From: Bacillota bacterium
GTDB taxonomy: Bacteria; Bacillota; Clostridia; Peptostreptococcales; Anaerovoracaceae
Reading direction: 5' to 3'
Assembly (NCBI GenBank): GCA_028724585.1
Contig: JAQYCQ010000037.1
Coordinates: 1 to 64,000, forward strand
DNA: 64,000 bases
Positions 36,240 through 45,504 of this stretch are shown piece after piece (within the stretch, counting starts at the first letter, position 1; each line of letters starts with the position of its first letter). A program made the position numbers and the translations under genes. The notes beneath the pieces are model-generated. The model had not been told where the DNA came from. It ran no database searches and was given only the letters and a program-made list of their open reading frames with translations.

Positions 36240-37409
36240 CTAAGCGTCCGCCTTTTCCTTTTCGCTGTTATTTCTGTTAGGATGCAGCCTGTCGTCGAAA
36301 TCTGCCATGATATCCGAGATCTTTATCTGCTGAGGACATACCTTTTCGCAGCTGTGGCAGTGCAGGCAGGCCTTAGGCCTCTTGTCGTCAGGCAGGGCCG
36401 CGATCGCCATGATAGAGATGAAGTCGTCTTCAACAGACCTGTTCTGGTTGTACATTTCGATGAGCCATGGTATATCTAGCTCCTGAGGGCAGTGAGAAGT
36501 GCAGTAATGGCAGGCTGTGCAAGGTATGGAACCCGCCGCTGTCCTGTCCGCCGCTATCTTCTGGAGAGCGTCCCAGCCCTTCTGGTCAAGAGGCTTGTCA
36601 GTATTCCAGATGCCGATATTGTCGATGAGCTGCTGCCTGTCTGACATACCTGAAAGGACCATAGTAACGCCAGGGACAGCCTGCAGGAACCTGAATCCCC
36701 ACTCAGGCGCTGAATAAGCCGGCTCCACAGCCGCAAGATCTGCCTTCTCCTGATCAGACAGCTTTACCAGCTTGCCTCCCCTGAGAGGCTCCATTACCCA
36801 TACAGGAATACCTCTCTTCTCCAGATCTTTAACCTTGCGCTCAGCGTCCTGGAAGGTCCAGTCGAACCAGTTGAGCTGGATCTGGCAGAATTCCATATAA
36901 GGACCGTAAACTTCCATAAAGCGCTCGTAGGTCTCGAAGCTGCCGTGGATGGAGAAGCCCAGATGCTTTACGCGCCCGTTCTCAAGCTGTTCCTTCATAT
37001 AATCGAGAATGCCGTACTTAGGGTCCAGATACTGCTCCAGGTTCATCTCGCATACGTTGTGTATAAGGTAGAAATCGAAATACTCAACGCGGCACTTTAC
37101 CAGCTGCCTCTCGAATATCTCCTTTACCTTAGGCATATTGCTGAGGTCGTAGCCCGGGAATTTATCAGCCAGATAGAAGCTCTCCCTCGAATATCTGGAA
37201 AGGCCCCTGCCCACTACCAGCTCCGAGTTTCCGTTGTGATAGCCCCAGGCGGTATCGAAATAATTCACCCCGTGGTCATAAGCGTAATCTATCATCTCCA
37301 GCGCAGCCGTTTCGTCTATCTCAGCGTCGTTTCCATTCACGACCGGAAGTCTCATGCATCCCAGGCCCAGCCCCGAAAGCTTTATTCCTTTAAAATCTCT
37401 GTAGATCAT
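36240..37409 (-). CDS. Aldo/keto reductase with two [4Fe-4S] motifs
   Basis: A 389-residue protein. The aldo/keto reductase barrel (about 1-285) has YFDTAWGYHNGNSE with the catalytic Tyr, LADKFP with the Lys and HLGFSIHG. The C-terminal ferredoxin-like domain has two CX2CX2CX3CP motifs, CTACHYCTSHCP and CLHCHSCEKVCP, each able to hold a [4Fe-4S] cluster. It probably couples ferredoxin to reduction of an aldehyde or ketone; substrate unknown. ATG at 37409 is chosen because GGAGG lies 5 nt before it. 18 nt separate it from the P-type ATPase downstream. Confidence 0.88.
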   Translation of the reverse strand: MIYRDFKGIKLSGLGLGCMRLPVVNGNDAEIDETAALEMIDYAYDHGVNYFDTAWGYHNGNSELVVGRGLSRYSRESFYLADKFPGYDLSNMPKVKEIFERQLVKCRVEYFDFYLIHNVCEMNLEQYLDPKYGILDYMKEQLENGRVKHLGFSIHGSFETYERFMEVYGPYMEFCQIQLNWFDWTFQDAERKVKDLEKRGIPVWVMEPLRGGKLVKLSDQEKADLAAVEPAYSAPEWGFRFLQAVPGVTMVLSGMSDRQQLIDNIGIWNTDKPLDQKGWDALQKIAADRTAAGSIPCTACHYCTSHCPQELDIPWLIEMYNQNRSVEDDFISIMAIAALPDDKRPKACLHCHSCEKVCPQQIKISDIMADFDDRLHPNRNNSEKEKADA

Positions 37410-37687
37410 TTTTTCCTCCATAATATAAGCTGGATATTCCTGCTCTTTCCGTTTTTGCCGCTATACGGCGGTTTACATAAAGATATTTTCTCACAAATCA
37501 TGAATTAGTCAACAAGGCATAACGCTGGAATTTACAAGGTGAAGATTCCAGTACTTACGGGCGCTCCGCGCGCAGGGAGCTCCGCTCATCCCTGCCCGTT
37601 ATTCCTGAGCAGCCGCGCCATCCTGACCCGGCTATTGTTTTTTTCGTATAATTGTTTTTGTCCTATATTCCTACAAATGCTGTTTAA
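37410..37687. other. Divergent intergenic region
   Basis: Between the leftward aldo/keto reductase and the rightward flavin reductase. It should carry the reductase promoter; a TTGACT-like -35 (37507-37512, minus) has no good -10. The repeat at 37559-37589 lies in the middle. No gene is supported. Confidence 0.5.
37559..37589. repeat. Two imperfect TCC palindromes
   Basis: GGGCGC-TCC-GCGCGC (37559-37573, one mismatch) and GGGAGC-TCC-GCTCAT (37575-37589, four inner pairs). Confidence 0.55.
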
Positions 37688-37716
37688 TTTACAAGTCCGT
37701 GAGCAATAAATAATAT
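37688..37716 (+). promoter_or_regulatory. Probable promoter of the flavin reductase-like gene
   Basis: TTTACA (37688-37693) and TAATAT (37711-37716) with a 17-nt spacer, about 100 nt upstream of the start codon. Confidence 0.6.
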
Positions 37717-37818
37717 TAGAGCGCTTACGTCGCGCTTTTGGTTTTAAGCGATCAAGATTCAAACATCATGGATCCACGCGGATCCTGAAGACTGAAAAGA
37801 GGTAAAGGAGGATTTAAG

Positions 37819-38382
37819 ATGAGAAAGGCATTTAAACCGGCTCCATGGCTGTTCCCTCAGCCTGTGACCATCATCGCCGCGTACGATAAGGATGGAAACA
37901 TAGACGCCATGAACGCCGCATGGGTCGGCCAGGGCGGTAACACACAGATCATCGCTGAACTCACACCAACTCACGGCACAGTAAAGAACTTCCTGGAAAC
38001 AGGCGCGTTCACCATAGCTTTCGCCGACGCTGCCCACGAATGGGAAGCTGACTATCTCGGCATGACATCAGCAAACAATGTCCCTGACAAGTTCGAGAAG
38101 TCAGGTCTCACAGCGACAAAGTCGGAAGTGGTAAACGCTCCTGTCATCAACGAATTCCCTCTCGCCCTCGAATGCGAGGTCACAAGCTATGACAAGGAAA
38201 CACAGATCCTCAAAGGCGAGATCAAGGGCATCACAGCCGATGAAAGTGTTCTCGACGCTGACGGCACGATAAACCCTGAAAAGCTCGAGGCGATAGTATT
38301 CGATCCTATCAAGCACGGCTATTACAAGCTGGGTGAAAAAGTCGGAAACGCTTTCAAGGACGGCACAGAGCCTAAAAAATAA
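37819..38382 (+). CDS. Flavin reductase-like (FMN-binding split barrel) protein
   Basis: A 187-residue protein of the flavin reductase/split-barrel family: MRKAFKPAPWLFPQPVTIIAAYDKDGNIDAMNAAWVG is the typical N-terminal FMN-binding half, and HGTVKNFLETGAFTIAFAD follows. Such small clostridial proteins bind FMN and shuttle electrons or reduce flavins; the exact reaction is unknown. The start follows AAAGGAGGATTTAAG. A strong terminator follows at 38435, so it is monocistronic. Confidence 0.85.
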   Translation: MRKAFKPAPWLFPQPVTIIAAYDKDGNIDAMNAAWVGQGGNTQIIAELTPTHGTVKNFLETGAFTIAFADAAHEWEADYLGMTSANNVPDKFEKSGLTATKSEVVNAPVINEFPLALECEVTSYDKETQILKGEIKGITADESVLDADGTINPEKLEAIVFDPIKHGYYKLGEKVGNAFKDGTEPKK

Positions 38383-38394
38383 AAAGGAATATCC

Positions 38395-38433
38395 CGCGCG
38401 GCCGCGGCCGCGCGTTTCGTCCGCTCCGCGGAC
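38395..38433. repeat. 20-bp perfect palindrome and TCC palindrome
   Basis: 38395-38414 is a perfect 20-bp G/C palindrome. GTCCGC-TCC-GCGGAC (38419-38433, perfect) follows, with the same arms as at 30595 and 63602. Confidence 0.75.
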
Positions 38434-38434
38434 A

Positions 38435-38490
38435 AAAAAGCCGGAGAAAGAGATCAGGCGAGGACGGTCTCTGCTCCGGCTTTTAGCGTT
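38435..38490 (+). terminator. Terminator of the flavin reductase-like gene
   Basis: An 8-bp stem (38439-38446 with 38474-38481), extended by A-T pairs, is followed by TTTT and a second T run. The A-rich left flank would also allow use from the other strand. Confidence 0.7.
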
Positions 38491-38643
38491 TTTGTTCCCG
38501 ATCTCAGGCGTATAAGATCAATATCATATTTTTTCAATTTCCTGTTTCATCATCCCCAAATGAATATTACAATATTTAGAGTGTGATGAACGGTAGATAT
38601 ACCTTATCGTTTTTGAGTTATTGATATAGAAAGGATAAAGGCA

Positions 38644-39198
38644 ATGGAATACGAGATGACAATAGCGGGACTGAAGCGCACCCTTCCTCTGTGTCCTATC
38701 AGCGACACGACACAGATCGGAGCCTTCGTCATGTTCGGCGACAGCGAGATCACTGAGAAAGCAGCGGCAGAGCTCCTTAAACAGGCTCCTGAATTCGACG
38801 TCATCGTGACGGCAGAATCCAAGGGCATCCCTCTGGCTCACGAAATGTCCCGCCAGTCAGGCTACAGCGATTACGTGGTCATGAGAAAGGGCGCCAAGCT
38901 CTATATGAGGAACGTGATCTACACAAAGGTGAATTCTATCACCACTGACCACATACAGACCCTCTGCATCGGCGAGGACGACGAAAAGCTGATCAGGGGC
39001 GCGAGAGTGCTGATAGTCGACGATGTCATCTCCACAGGCGAATCCCTTAAATCCATGGAGACTCTCATCAGCCAGGTAGGCGGAAATATCGTCGGCAGGA
39101 TGTCAGTCCTGGCGGAGGGCGACGCGGCGGACAGGGACGATATAATCTTCCTCGAAAAGCTCCCCCTCTTCGACTCGCACGGAAATCCTATAAAATAA
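38644..39198 (+). CDS. Phosphoribosyltransferase, adenine/xanthine PRTase-like
   Basis: A 184-residue type I phosphoribosyltransferase. The PRPP-binding motif VLIVDDVISTGESL is at about 121-134 and TAESKGIPLAHEMS at about 56-69 is the region that binds pyrophosphate in APRT-like enzymes. Length fits APRT (about 170-190). It likely salvages a purine base to its nucleotide; whether adenine or xanthine is unclear. The start follows AAAGGATAAAGGCA. A terminator follows at 39221. Confidence 0.82.
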   Translation: MEYEMTIAGLKRTLPLCPISDTTQIGAFVMFGDSEITEKAAAELLKQAPEFDVIVTAESKGIPLAHEMSRQSGYSDYVVMRKGAKLYMRNVIYTKVNSITTDHIQTLCIGEDDEKLIRGARVLIVDDVISTGESLKSMETLISQVGGNIVGRMSVLAEGDAADRDDIIFLEKLPLFDSHGNPIK

Positions 39199-39220
39199 AT
39201 AACCTTTTAGTTACATCGCA

Positions 39221-39250
39221 CCGGCCGATCAAACGGCCGGTTTTGTTTTT
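39221..39250 (+). terminator. Terminator after the phosphoribosyltransferase gene
   Basis: A perfect 7-bp stem (39221-39227 with 39234-39240), 6-nt loop and a TTTTGTTTTT tail. It isolates the gene from the trp promoter 34 nt further on. Confidence 0.85.
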
Positions 39251-39283
39251 TTGTAAAGTTTGAATAAAAGTCTACAAAATAGC

Positions 39284-39312
39284 TTGACTTTATCTCTATA
39301 TAGTAGTAAATT
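39284..39312 (+). promoter_or_regulatory. Promoter of the trp operon
   Basis: TTGACT (39284-39289) and TAAATT (39307-39312) with a 17-nt spacer, directly upstream of the T-box leader. Confidence 0.7.
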
Positions 39313-39319
39313 ACAGGTC

Positions 39320-39599
39320 AATAAGAAACCGATGAGGCGGAGATAACGGTGGCCATGCTCGTACAGAGAGCCTGCGATGCTGAGAATCAGGCGGAAAACA
39401 GACCATCAAATGGACCGCTGAGGGCGCAGTCAACAGACCGTGAGGTCCCAGTATTCTGCGACGTATGGCATGCGTAATATGCCGGGGATATTGAGATGTA
39501 TCCTGCTAAGCGTACGGTTGACCGTAAATCAAGGTGGCACCGCGGATCATGTGAATTCGTCCTTGACAGAAATGCAGTTTTCTGTCAGGGACTTTTTTT
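39320..39599 (+). promoter_or_regulatory. Tryptophan T-box riboswitch with terminator
   Basis: Leader RNA that senses uncharged tRNA-Trp. The T-box core AAGGTGGCACCGCGG is at 39531-39545; its TGGCA pairs with the tRNA acceptor end. The specifier codon is probably TGG at 39411-39413, in the context AAATGGACC expected of a specifier loop, matching tryptophan. The terminator stem is 39559-39572 with 39578-39592, followed by seven T. Uncharged tRNA would stabilise the antiterminator and allow transcription of trpE onward. Confidence 0.9.
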
Positions 39600-39628
39600 A
39601 TACGCTCCCCGGCAGGAAACACAGGTGT

Positions 39629-39664
39629 GCGCCCGCCCGGCGGGCGCTTGTCGGCGGAGCCGAC
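39629..39664. repeat. Palindromes between T-box and trpE
   Basis: A perfect 9-bp-arm palindrome around one C (39629-39647), then GTCGGC-GGA-GCCGAC (39650-39664, perfect). The latter abuts the trpE ribosome site GGGAGG (39665-39670) and could influence its accessibility. Confidence 0.75.
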
Positions 39665-39680
39665 GGGAGGAAAAAGCAAT

Positions 39681-41144
39681 ATGTTCTATCCTGAAATCGA
39701 TACTATCCGGAAAACAGCTGAAGAAAAGAAGTACAGGACAGCTCCGGTAAGCATGGAGATACTCGCTGATTTCAGGACTCCTATAGAAGTCCTGAGAGTA
39801 CTTAAAAATGTATCGGATCACTGCTTCCTGCTCGAGTCTATAAACGACAGCGAAAAATGGGGCCGCTACACATTCCTGGGGTTCGAGCCCAGCCTCGAGA
39901 TAACCTGCCGCGACGGACACATGAAGGTCGGAGACCTGGAATTCGATACCGACGATCCGGGAAAATATATCAAGCAGGTCATAGACCAGCATAAAAGCGC
40001 CAGGTTCGAAGGGCTGCCTGCTTTCACCGGCGGGCTGATGGGATATTTCTCCTACGATTATCTCAAGTACTCAGAGAAGTCGCTCAGGCTTGACGCGGAA
40101 GACACTGAAGGCTTTAACGACGTGGATCTGATGCTGTTCGACAGGATCATATGCTTCGACAATTTCAGGCAGAAGATCATCCTGATCGTAAACATCCAGC
40201 TGGATAATTACGAAACCGAGTACAATCTCGCTAAGGTCAGGCTGCAGAACATGGCGGACCTGATCATGCACGGCGAGCCGGCAAAAGACCATCCGGGCAG
40301 GCTCAAGAGCGACATAAAGGCTCTGTTCAACGAAAAAGAATACTGCGAAATGGTAGAGAAGGCCAAGTACCACATACGCGAGGGAGATATCTTCCAGGTA
40401 GTGCTCTCCAACAGGCTTGAAGCCGACTACGAAGGGACTCTCCTCAATTTCTACAGGATCATAAGGACCATAAACCCTTCCCCGTACATGTTCTATATGT
40501 CAAGCTCCGAGATGGAGGTCGCGGGAGCATCGCCTGAGACCCTGGTCAAGCTGCAGGACGGCGTGCTCCACACCTTCCCGCTTGCCGGGACCAGGCCGCG
40601 GGGAAAGACCGAGGAAGAAGACAAGGCTCTGGAAGCCGGTCTCCTCAAGGATCCTAAGGAGCTGGCCGAGCACAACATGCTGGTCGACCTGGGAAGAAAC
40701 GACATCGGCAAGGTATCGGCCTTCGGTACCGTCGAAGTAGAACAGCTGCACCAGATCCTGAGATTCTCTCACGTCATGCACATAGGCTCCACGGTCCGCG
40801 GCGAGCTGGCCGACGACAAGACTGCTCTGGACGCGATAGACTCCGTGCTTCCGGCCGGAACACTGTCGGGAGCGCCTAAGATCAGAGCCTGCCAGCTCAT
40901 AAACGATATAGAGAAGAACAAGCGCGGCATCTACGGCGGGGCCATCGGCTATCTCGATTTCACCGGCAACCTGGACACCTGCATAGGCATCAGGATCGCG
41001 TATAAAAAGAACGGAAAGGTATTCGTCAGGAGCGGGGCCGGCATCGTGGCCGACTCAGTCCCTGAGAATGAGTACAGGGAGTGCATAAACAAGGCGGCGG
41101 CAGTCGTCACAGCTCTCAAAGACGCTGAGGAGGTCATGAAATGA
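39681..41144 (+). CDS. trpE: Anthranilate synthase component I
   Basis: First enzyme of tryptophan synthesis (chorismate to anthranilate), 487 residues. Chorismate-binding core motifs: EGDIFQVVLSNR, GASPETLVKL, FPLAGTRPRG, DLGRNDIGKV, GTLSGAPKIRA and GIRIAYKKNGKVFVRSGAGIV. ATG at 39681 has GGGAGG 10 nt before it; an in-frame upstream start at 39627 lies in the repeat and is not used. The ATGA overlap with trpG couples both subunits. Confidence 0.96.
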   Translation: MFYPEIDTIRKTAEEKKYRTAPVSMEILADFRTPIEVLRVLKNVSDHCFLLESINDSEKWGRYTFLGFEPSLEITCRDGHMKVGDLEFDTDDPGKYIKQVIDQHKSARFEGLPAFTGGLMGYFSYDYLKYSEKSLRLDAEDTEGFNDVDLMLFDRIICFDNFRQKIILIVNIQLDNYETEYNLAKVRLQNMADLIMHGEPAKDHPGRLKSDIKALFNEKEYCEMVEKAKYHIREGDIFQVVLSNRLEADYEGTLLNFYRIIRTINPSPYMFYMSSSEMEVAGASPETLVKLQDGVLHTFPLAGTRPRGKTEEEDKALEAGLLKDPKELAEHNMLVDLGRNDIGKVSAFGTVEVEQLHQILRFSHVMHIGSTVRGELADDKTALDAIDSVLPAGTLSGAPKIRACQLINDIEKNKRGIYGGAIGYLDFTGNLDTCIGIRIAYKKNGKVFVRSGAGIVADSVPENEYRECINKAAAVVTALKDAEEVMK

Positions 41145-41713
41145 TACTTCTTATAGATAATTACGACAGCTTTTCCTACAACCTCTACCAGCTTGTAGGC
41201 TCTATAAATCCGGATATCAAGGTCATAAGGAACGATGAGATGACAGTCGAGGAGATAGAAGCTCTCGGACCTGACGAGATCATAATATCACCGGGACCAG
41301 GAAGGCCGGCGGACGCGGGCGTCTGCGAAGAAGTCGCCCTCAGGCTCAGCGGCAAGGTCCCTATCCTTGGCGTATGCCTGGGTCATCAGGGTATCTGCGA
41401 AGCCTTCGGGGCTCAGGTATCATACGCAAAAGAGCTCATGCACGGCAAACAGAGCGATACCGTCCTAGACCTCAGCTGTCCTCTCTTCAAGGGCTGCCCT
41501 GAAGTAACTCCGGTAGCCCGCTACCACTCTCTGGCAGTGGTCGAGGATACGCTCCCAGACGTACTGGTGGAGACAGCGCATACTGAAGACGGCGAAGTCA
41601 TGGCCGTAAAGCACAGGGATCATGATACCTACGGAGTCCAGTTCCATCCGGAATCTATAATGACTCCGGCAGGAAAGATAATGCTGCAGAACTTCATAGA
41701 CCTGGCTAAATAA
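41141..41713 (+). CDS. trpG: Anthranilate synthase component II (glutamine amidotransferase)
   Basis: A 190-residue class I amidotransferase giving ammonia to TrpE. Catalytic Cys in GVCLGHQGI (about residue 79), His and Glu in GVQFHPESI (near 167-171); ISPGPGRP is the oxyanion-side motif. A separate trpG rather than a trpG-trpD fusion. It overlaps trpE by 4 nt. Confidence 0.96.
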   Translation: MILLIDNYDSFSYNLYQLVGSINPDIKVIRNDEMTVEEIEALGPDEIIISPGPGRPADAGVCEEVALRLSGKVPILGVCLGHQGICEAFGAQVSYAKELMHGKQSDTVLDLSCPLFKGCPEVTPVARYHSLAVVEDTLPDVLVETAHTEDGEVMAVKHRDHDTYGVQFHPESIMTPAGKIMLQNFIDLAK

Positions 41714-41736
41714 CAAATGTATATACAACGCGCCGC

Positions 41737-41751
41737 GTCAGCTCCGCTGAC
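41737..41751. repeat. TCC palindrome in the trpG-trpD gap
   Basis: GTCAGC-TCC-GCTGAC, perfect, with the same arms as at 716, 50877 and 53586. An imperfect second hairpin region follows to 41790. Confidence 0.75.
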
Positions 41752-41817
41752 AAGTGCCTCCGACAGAAGCAGGCGGGCACCGCGCTGAAGATATAAAGAT
41801 CGAAAAGGAGCACGAAA

Positions 41818-42837
41818 ATGATAAAAGAAGCTATAGAAAAGATAGTAGATAAACAGGATCTCACATACGATGAAGCCTATACGGTAATGAGCGAGATCAT
41901 GTCAGGACAGACATCAGCAACCCAGAACGCCGCTTTCCTGGCATCTCTCTCAACAAAAAGCACAAAAGCCGAGACCATAGACGAGATCTCAGGCTGCGCC
42001 GCGGCTATGAGGGATAAAGCCATACAGGTAGATTACGGCGGACCTACCCTGGAGATCGTAGGAACAGGCGGCGACAACGCCCACAGCTTCAATATCTCGA
42101 CGACCTCCGCCTTCATCATCGCGGCGGCAGGCGTAAAGGTATCGAAGCACGGAAACCGCGCGGCCTCTTCTCTCTCAGGAGCGGCTGACTGCCTGGAGGC
42201 TCTCGGCGTAAACCTCGACGTCGATCCTGACAAAGCATGCCAGCTGCTCGATAAAGTCGGCATGTGCTTCCTCTTCGCCCAGAAGTACCACACTTCTATG
42301 AAATACGTAGGACCTATCAGGAAAGAGCTGGGCATCCGCACAGTGTTCAACATCCTCGGACCTCTGACAAATCCTGCTTCTCCTGAGTACTTCGTCCTCG
42401 GCGTATACGATGAATACCTGGTAGAGCCTATAGCCAAGGTCCTCTCATCCCTCGGCGTAAAGCACGCCGCTGTGATCTACGGCCAGGACAAACTGGACGA
42501 GATCTCCATCTCGGCTCCGACCACTGTCTGCGAGCTCAGCGACGGATGGTACAAGACCTACGTCATCAAGCCTGAGGATTTCGGTCTTGAAAGAGGACAG
42601 AAATCCGACATCGTAGGCGGCACTCCTGAAGAGAACGCACAGCTGACACGCGATATCCTTTCCGGCAGGGAGCAGGGACCAAAGAGAAACATAGTCCTCA
42701 TGAACGCCGGCATGGCCATCTACATAGGCGGAAAGGCAGACTCGCCGGCTGACGGCATCAGGAAAGCCGCTGAGCTGATAGACAATGGCGAAGCTTCAAA
42801 GGTCCTCGCCGCTCTCGTGGAGGAATCAAACAAATAG
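41818..42837 (+). CDS. trpD: Anthranilate phosphoribosyltransferase
   Basis: Transfers phosphoribose to anthranilate, 339 residues. The PRPP-binding [14 protein letters not shown] (about 80-93), [21 protein letters not shown] and [36 protein letters not shown] are diagnostic. It starts 104 nt after trpG behind a GGAG site (AAAAGGAGCACGAAA). Confidence 0.97.
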   Translation: MIKEAIEKIVDKQDLTYDEAYTVMSEIMSGQTSATQNAAFLASLSTKSTKAETIDEISGCAAAMRDKAIQVDYGGPTLEIVGTGGDNAHSFNISTTSAFIIAAAGVKVSKHGNRAASSLSGAADCLEALGVNLDVDPDKACQLLDKVGMCFLFAQKYHTSMKYVGPIRKELGIRTVFNILGPLTNPASPEYFVLGVYDEYLVEPIAKVLSSLGVKHAAVIYGQDKLDEISISAPTTVCELSDGWYKTYVIKPEDFGLERGQKSDIVGGTPEENAQLTRDILSGREQGPKRNIVLMNAGMAIYIGGKADSPADGIRKAAELIDNGEASKVLAALVEESNK

Positions 42838-42885
42838 CTTTTAACTGACTGCGGACACAGCTTCCGCGAAAAGCAGAGGTGAAAA

Positions 42886-43686
42886 ATGGCAGAAAAGAAT
42901 ATACTCGACCGCCTCGCCGAACACGCGGAGGAAAGGGTCGCTGAATCAAAGAAAGCAGTATCACTTGAAGAAATGAGGAGAGAAGCCGAATCCCTCGCCG
43001 CCTCCGGCGGCATGGACTTTCCTTTCAGGAAAGCCCTGTCTGCTGACGGCATATCATTCATATGCGAATGCAAGAAGGCTTCCCCGTCAAAGGGCCTGAT
43101 AGCTGCGGATTTTCCTTATGTCGATATAGCAAAAGACTACGAATCCGCCGGAGCTTCCGCGGTTTCGGTGCTGACAGAGCCTAAATGGTTCCTGGGAAAA
43201 GACGAATACCTTAAAGAGGTAAGCTCGTCCATATCTCTCCCCTGCCTGAGGAAGGATTTCATAGTCGATGAGTACATGATATATCAGTCTAAAACACTGG
43301 GAGCATCGGCGGCCCTCCTGATCTGCGCCATACTCGACCCGGAGCAGCTCAGGGATTACATAGAGATCTGCCGGAGCATAGGCCTTTCTTCTCTCGTCGA
43401 AGCCCACAACGCCAGAGAGGTGGAGATGGCTCTCAATGCCGGAGCAGAGATCATAGGAGTCAACAACAGAAACCTTAAGACCTTCACCATAGATTTCGAC
43501 AACAGCCGGAGGCTCAGGGGCATGGTTCCCGACGACATCCTTTTCGTAGCTGAGAGCGGGATCAGGGAGCATGCCGATGTGGCACGCCTTTCGACCATAG
43601 GGACCGACGCAGTCCTGATAGGCGAAACCCTGATGAGGGCAGCCGACAAAAAAGCTATGCTGGACGAACTGAGAGGTGACCTGTAA
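42886..43686 (+). CDS. trpC: Indole-3-glycerol phosphate synthase
   Basis: TIM-barrel enzyme, 266 residues. FICECKKASPSKGLI contains the catalytic lysine region (about 55-69). SVLTEPKWFLG, LRKDFIVDEYMIYQ, GVNNRNLKTF and VAESGI complete the site. It follows trpD by 48 nt and is a stand-alone enzyme. Confidence 0.97.
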   Translation: MAEKNILDRLAEHAEERVAESKKAVSLEEMRREAESLAASGGMDFPFRKALSADGISFICECKKASPSKGLIAADFPYVDIAKDYESAGASAVSVLTEPKWFLGKDEYLKEVSSSISLPCLRKDFIVDEYMIYQSKTLGASAALLICAILDPEQLRDYIEICRSIGLSSLVEAHNAREVEMALNAGAEIIGVNNRNLKTFTIDFDNSRRLRGMVPDDILFVAESGIREHADVARLSTIGTDAVLIGETLMRAADKKAMLDELRGDL

Positions 43687-43687
43687 G

Positions 43688-44299
43688 ATGGGCACAAAAG
43701 TCAAGATCTGCGGTCTCAGGCGCATAGAAGATATACAGTATGTCAACGAAGCAATGCCGGATCTCGCAGGCTTCATCTTCGACAGCTCCCGGCGGCGCTA
43801 CATAGATCCGCAGAAAGCCGCCGGACTGCGAGCGGAGCTCGCGCCGGGGATAAAGGCCGTCGGAGTGTTCGTGAATGCTCCCGCTAAACTGATCATCGAT
43901 ACTATAAAGACTGTAAGGCTCGATGCCGTACAGTTTCACGGAAATGAGAGCGAGGAATTTATCAGGCAGGCCAAGATGGAGACCGGGCTTCCGATCATAA
44001 AAGCCTTTCGTATCTCAAGCGCAGAGGATCTGGAAAAAGCCTGCGCGTCCAGCGCCGACATGATCCTTCTCGACAACGGTAAGGGAGGTACCGGTAAGAG
44101 CTTCGACTGGTCGCTGCTGAAGGATGTGCCGAGGGATTTCATGCTGGCGGGCGGACTGGGACCGGACAACGCGGCTGAGGCTGTGAGGACTGTAAGGCCC
44201 TGGGGGCTGGACGCCAGCTCGGGACTTGAAACCGACGGCTTTAAGGACTACGATAAGATAATTGAATTTATGGACGCTGTGCGGAGCACAGACGAATAA
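43688..44299 (+). CDS. trpF: Phosphoribosylanthranilate isomerase
   Basis: TIM-barrel isomerase, 203 residues. VKICGLRR (4-11, catalytic Cys), [26 protein letters not shown] and [13 protein letters not shown] are present. ATG at 43688 is preferred to a GTG at 43676 because GAGAGG lies 11 nt upstream. Two perfect GGA palindromes are in this gene: 43828-43842 (encoding RAELA) and 44277-44291 (near the C-terminus). Confidence 0.95.
   Translation: MGTKVKICGLRRIEDIQYVNEAMPDLAGFIFDSSRRRYIDPQKAAGLRAELAPGIKAVGVFVNAPAKLIIDTIKTVRLDAVQFHGNESEEFIRQAKMETGLPIIKAFRISSAEDLEKACASSADMILLDNGKGGTGKSFDWSLLKDVPRDFMLAGGLGPDNAAEAVRTVRPWGLDASSGLETDGFKDYDKIIEFMDAVRSTDE
43828..43842. repeat. GGA palindrome inside trpF
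   Basis: GCGAGC-GGA-GCTCGC, perfect 6-bp arms, encoding part of LRAELAP. Confidence 0.5.
44277..44291. repeat. GGA palindrome at the end of trpF
   Basis: CTGTGC-GGA-GCACAG, perfect, overlapping the last codons of trpF. Confidence 0.5.
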
Positions 44300-44313
44300 A
44301 ACAGGAGAATGAA

Positions 44314-45504
44314 ATGAGCAAAAGCAAAGGACGTTTCGGTATACACGGCGGTCAGTATATACCTGAAACTTTGATGAACGCGGTCATAGAGCTGGAAGAA
44401 GCCTATAACCACTACAAGGACGACCCTGAATTCCAGAGCGAGCTGACCACTCTGTTCAACGAATACGCTGGCAGGCCCAGCAGGCTCTACTACGCCGAAA
44501 AGATGACCAAGGACCTGGGCGGTGCTAAAATCTATCTCAAGCGCGAGGACCTCAACCATACAGGCGCCCACAAGATAAACAACGTTCTGGGACAGGCTCT
44601 GCTGGCAAAGAAAATGGGCAAGACCCGCCTGATCGCTGAGACGGGAGCCGGCCAGCACGGCGTTGCTACCGCTACCGCAGCTGCTCTCATGGGCATGGAA
44701 TGCGTCGTCTATATGGGCAAGGTCGACATGGAACGCCAGGCACTCAACGTCTACAAGATGAGGCTGCTGGGCGCCGAGGTCAGAGGAGTGGAATCAGGAA
44801 CAGGCACTTTAAAGGACGCCGTTTCCGAAACCTTCCGCGAATGGACAAACCGTATAGCCGACACCCACTACTGCCTGGGTTCGGTAATGGGACCTCATCC
44901 TTTCCCTACTATCGTCAGGGATTTCCAGTCTGTCATCTCCAAGGAGATCAAGGAACAGATGCAGGAAAAGGAAGGCAGGCTGCCTGACGCGGTCATCGCC
45001 TGTGTAGGCGGCGGCTCCAACGCCATCGGTTCCTTCTACAACTTCATAGACGATCCTTCGGTCCAGCTCATCGGATGCGAAGCTGCCGGCCGCGGCATAG
45101 ATACCTTCGAAACAGCCGCTACGATAAATACCGGCAGGCTGGGCATCTTCCACGGCATGAAATCCTACTTCTGCCAGGATGAATACGGCCAGATAGCGCC
45201 TGTCTACTCCATCTCGGCCGGACTCGACTACCCGGGCATAGGGCCTGAGCACGCCATGCTCCACGACAGCGGACGCGCCCAGTACGTTCCGGTAACGGAC
45301 GACGAAGCGGTAAACGCTTTCGAATATATGAGCCGCATGGAAGGCATCATCCCTGCCATAGAATCAGCCCACGCTGTGGCCTACGCCATGAAGCTGGCGC
45401 CGACCATGGACAAGGATAAGATCATAGTTATCACGATTTCGGGACGCGGCGACAAGGACTGCGCTTCCATCGCCAGATACAGAGGAGAGGATTTACATGA
45501 TTAG
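44314..45504 (+). CDS. trpB: Tryptophan synthase beta chain
   Basis: PLP enzyme joining indole and serine, 396 residues. The PLP lysine is in [11 protein letters not shown] (about 88-98), with [12 protein letters not shown], the phosphate loop GGGSNAIG and the substrate loop [12 protein letters not shown]. It follows trpF by 14 nt and overlaps trpA by 8 nt. Confidence 0.98.
   Translation: MSKSKGRFGIHGGQYIPETLMNAVIELEEAYNHYKDDPEFQSELTTLFNEYAGRPSRLYYAEKMTKDLGGAKIYLKREDLNHTGAHKINNVLGQALLAKKMGKTRLIAETGAGQHGVATATAAALMGMECVVYMGKVDMERQALNVYKMRLLGAEVRGVESGTGTLKDAVSETFREWTNRIADTHYCLGSVMGPHPFPTIVRDFQSVISKEIKEQMQEKEGRLPDAVIACVGGGSNAIGSFYNFIDDPSVQLIGCEAAGRGIDTFETAATINTGRLGIFHGMKSYFCQDEYGQIAPVYSISAGLDYPGIGPEHAMLHDSGRAQYVPVTDDEAVNAFEYMSRMEGIIPAIESAHAVAYAMKLAPTMDKDKIIVITISGRGDKDCASIARYRGEDLHD

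Noticed and set aside
37484..37512. Possible promoter of the aldo/keto reductase
   Set aside because: TTGACT is present but the sequence 17 nt on (AAAATA) is a poor -10.
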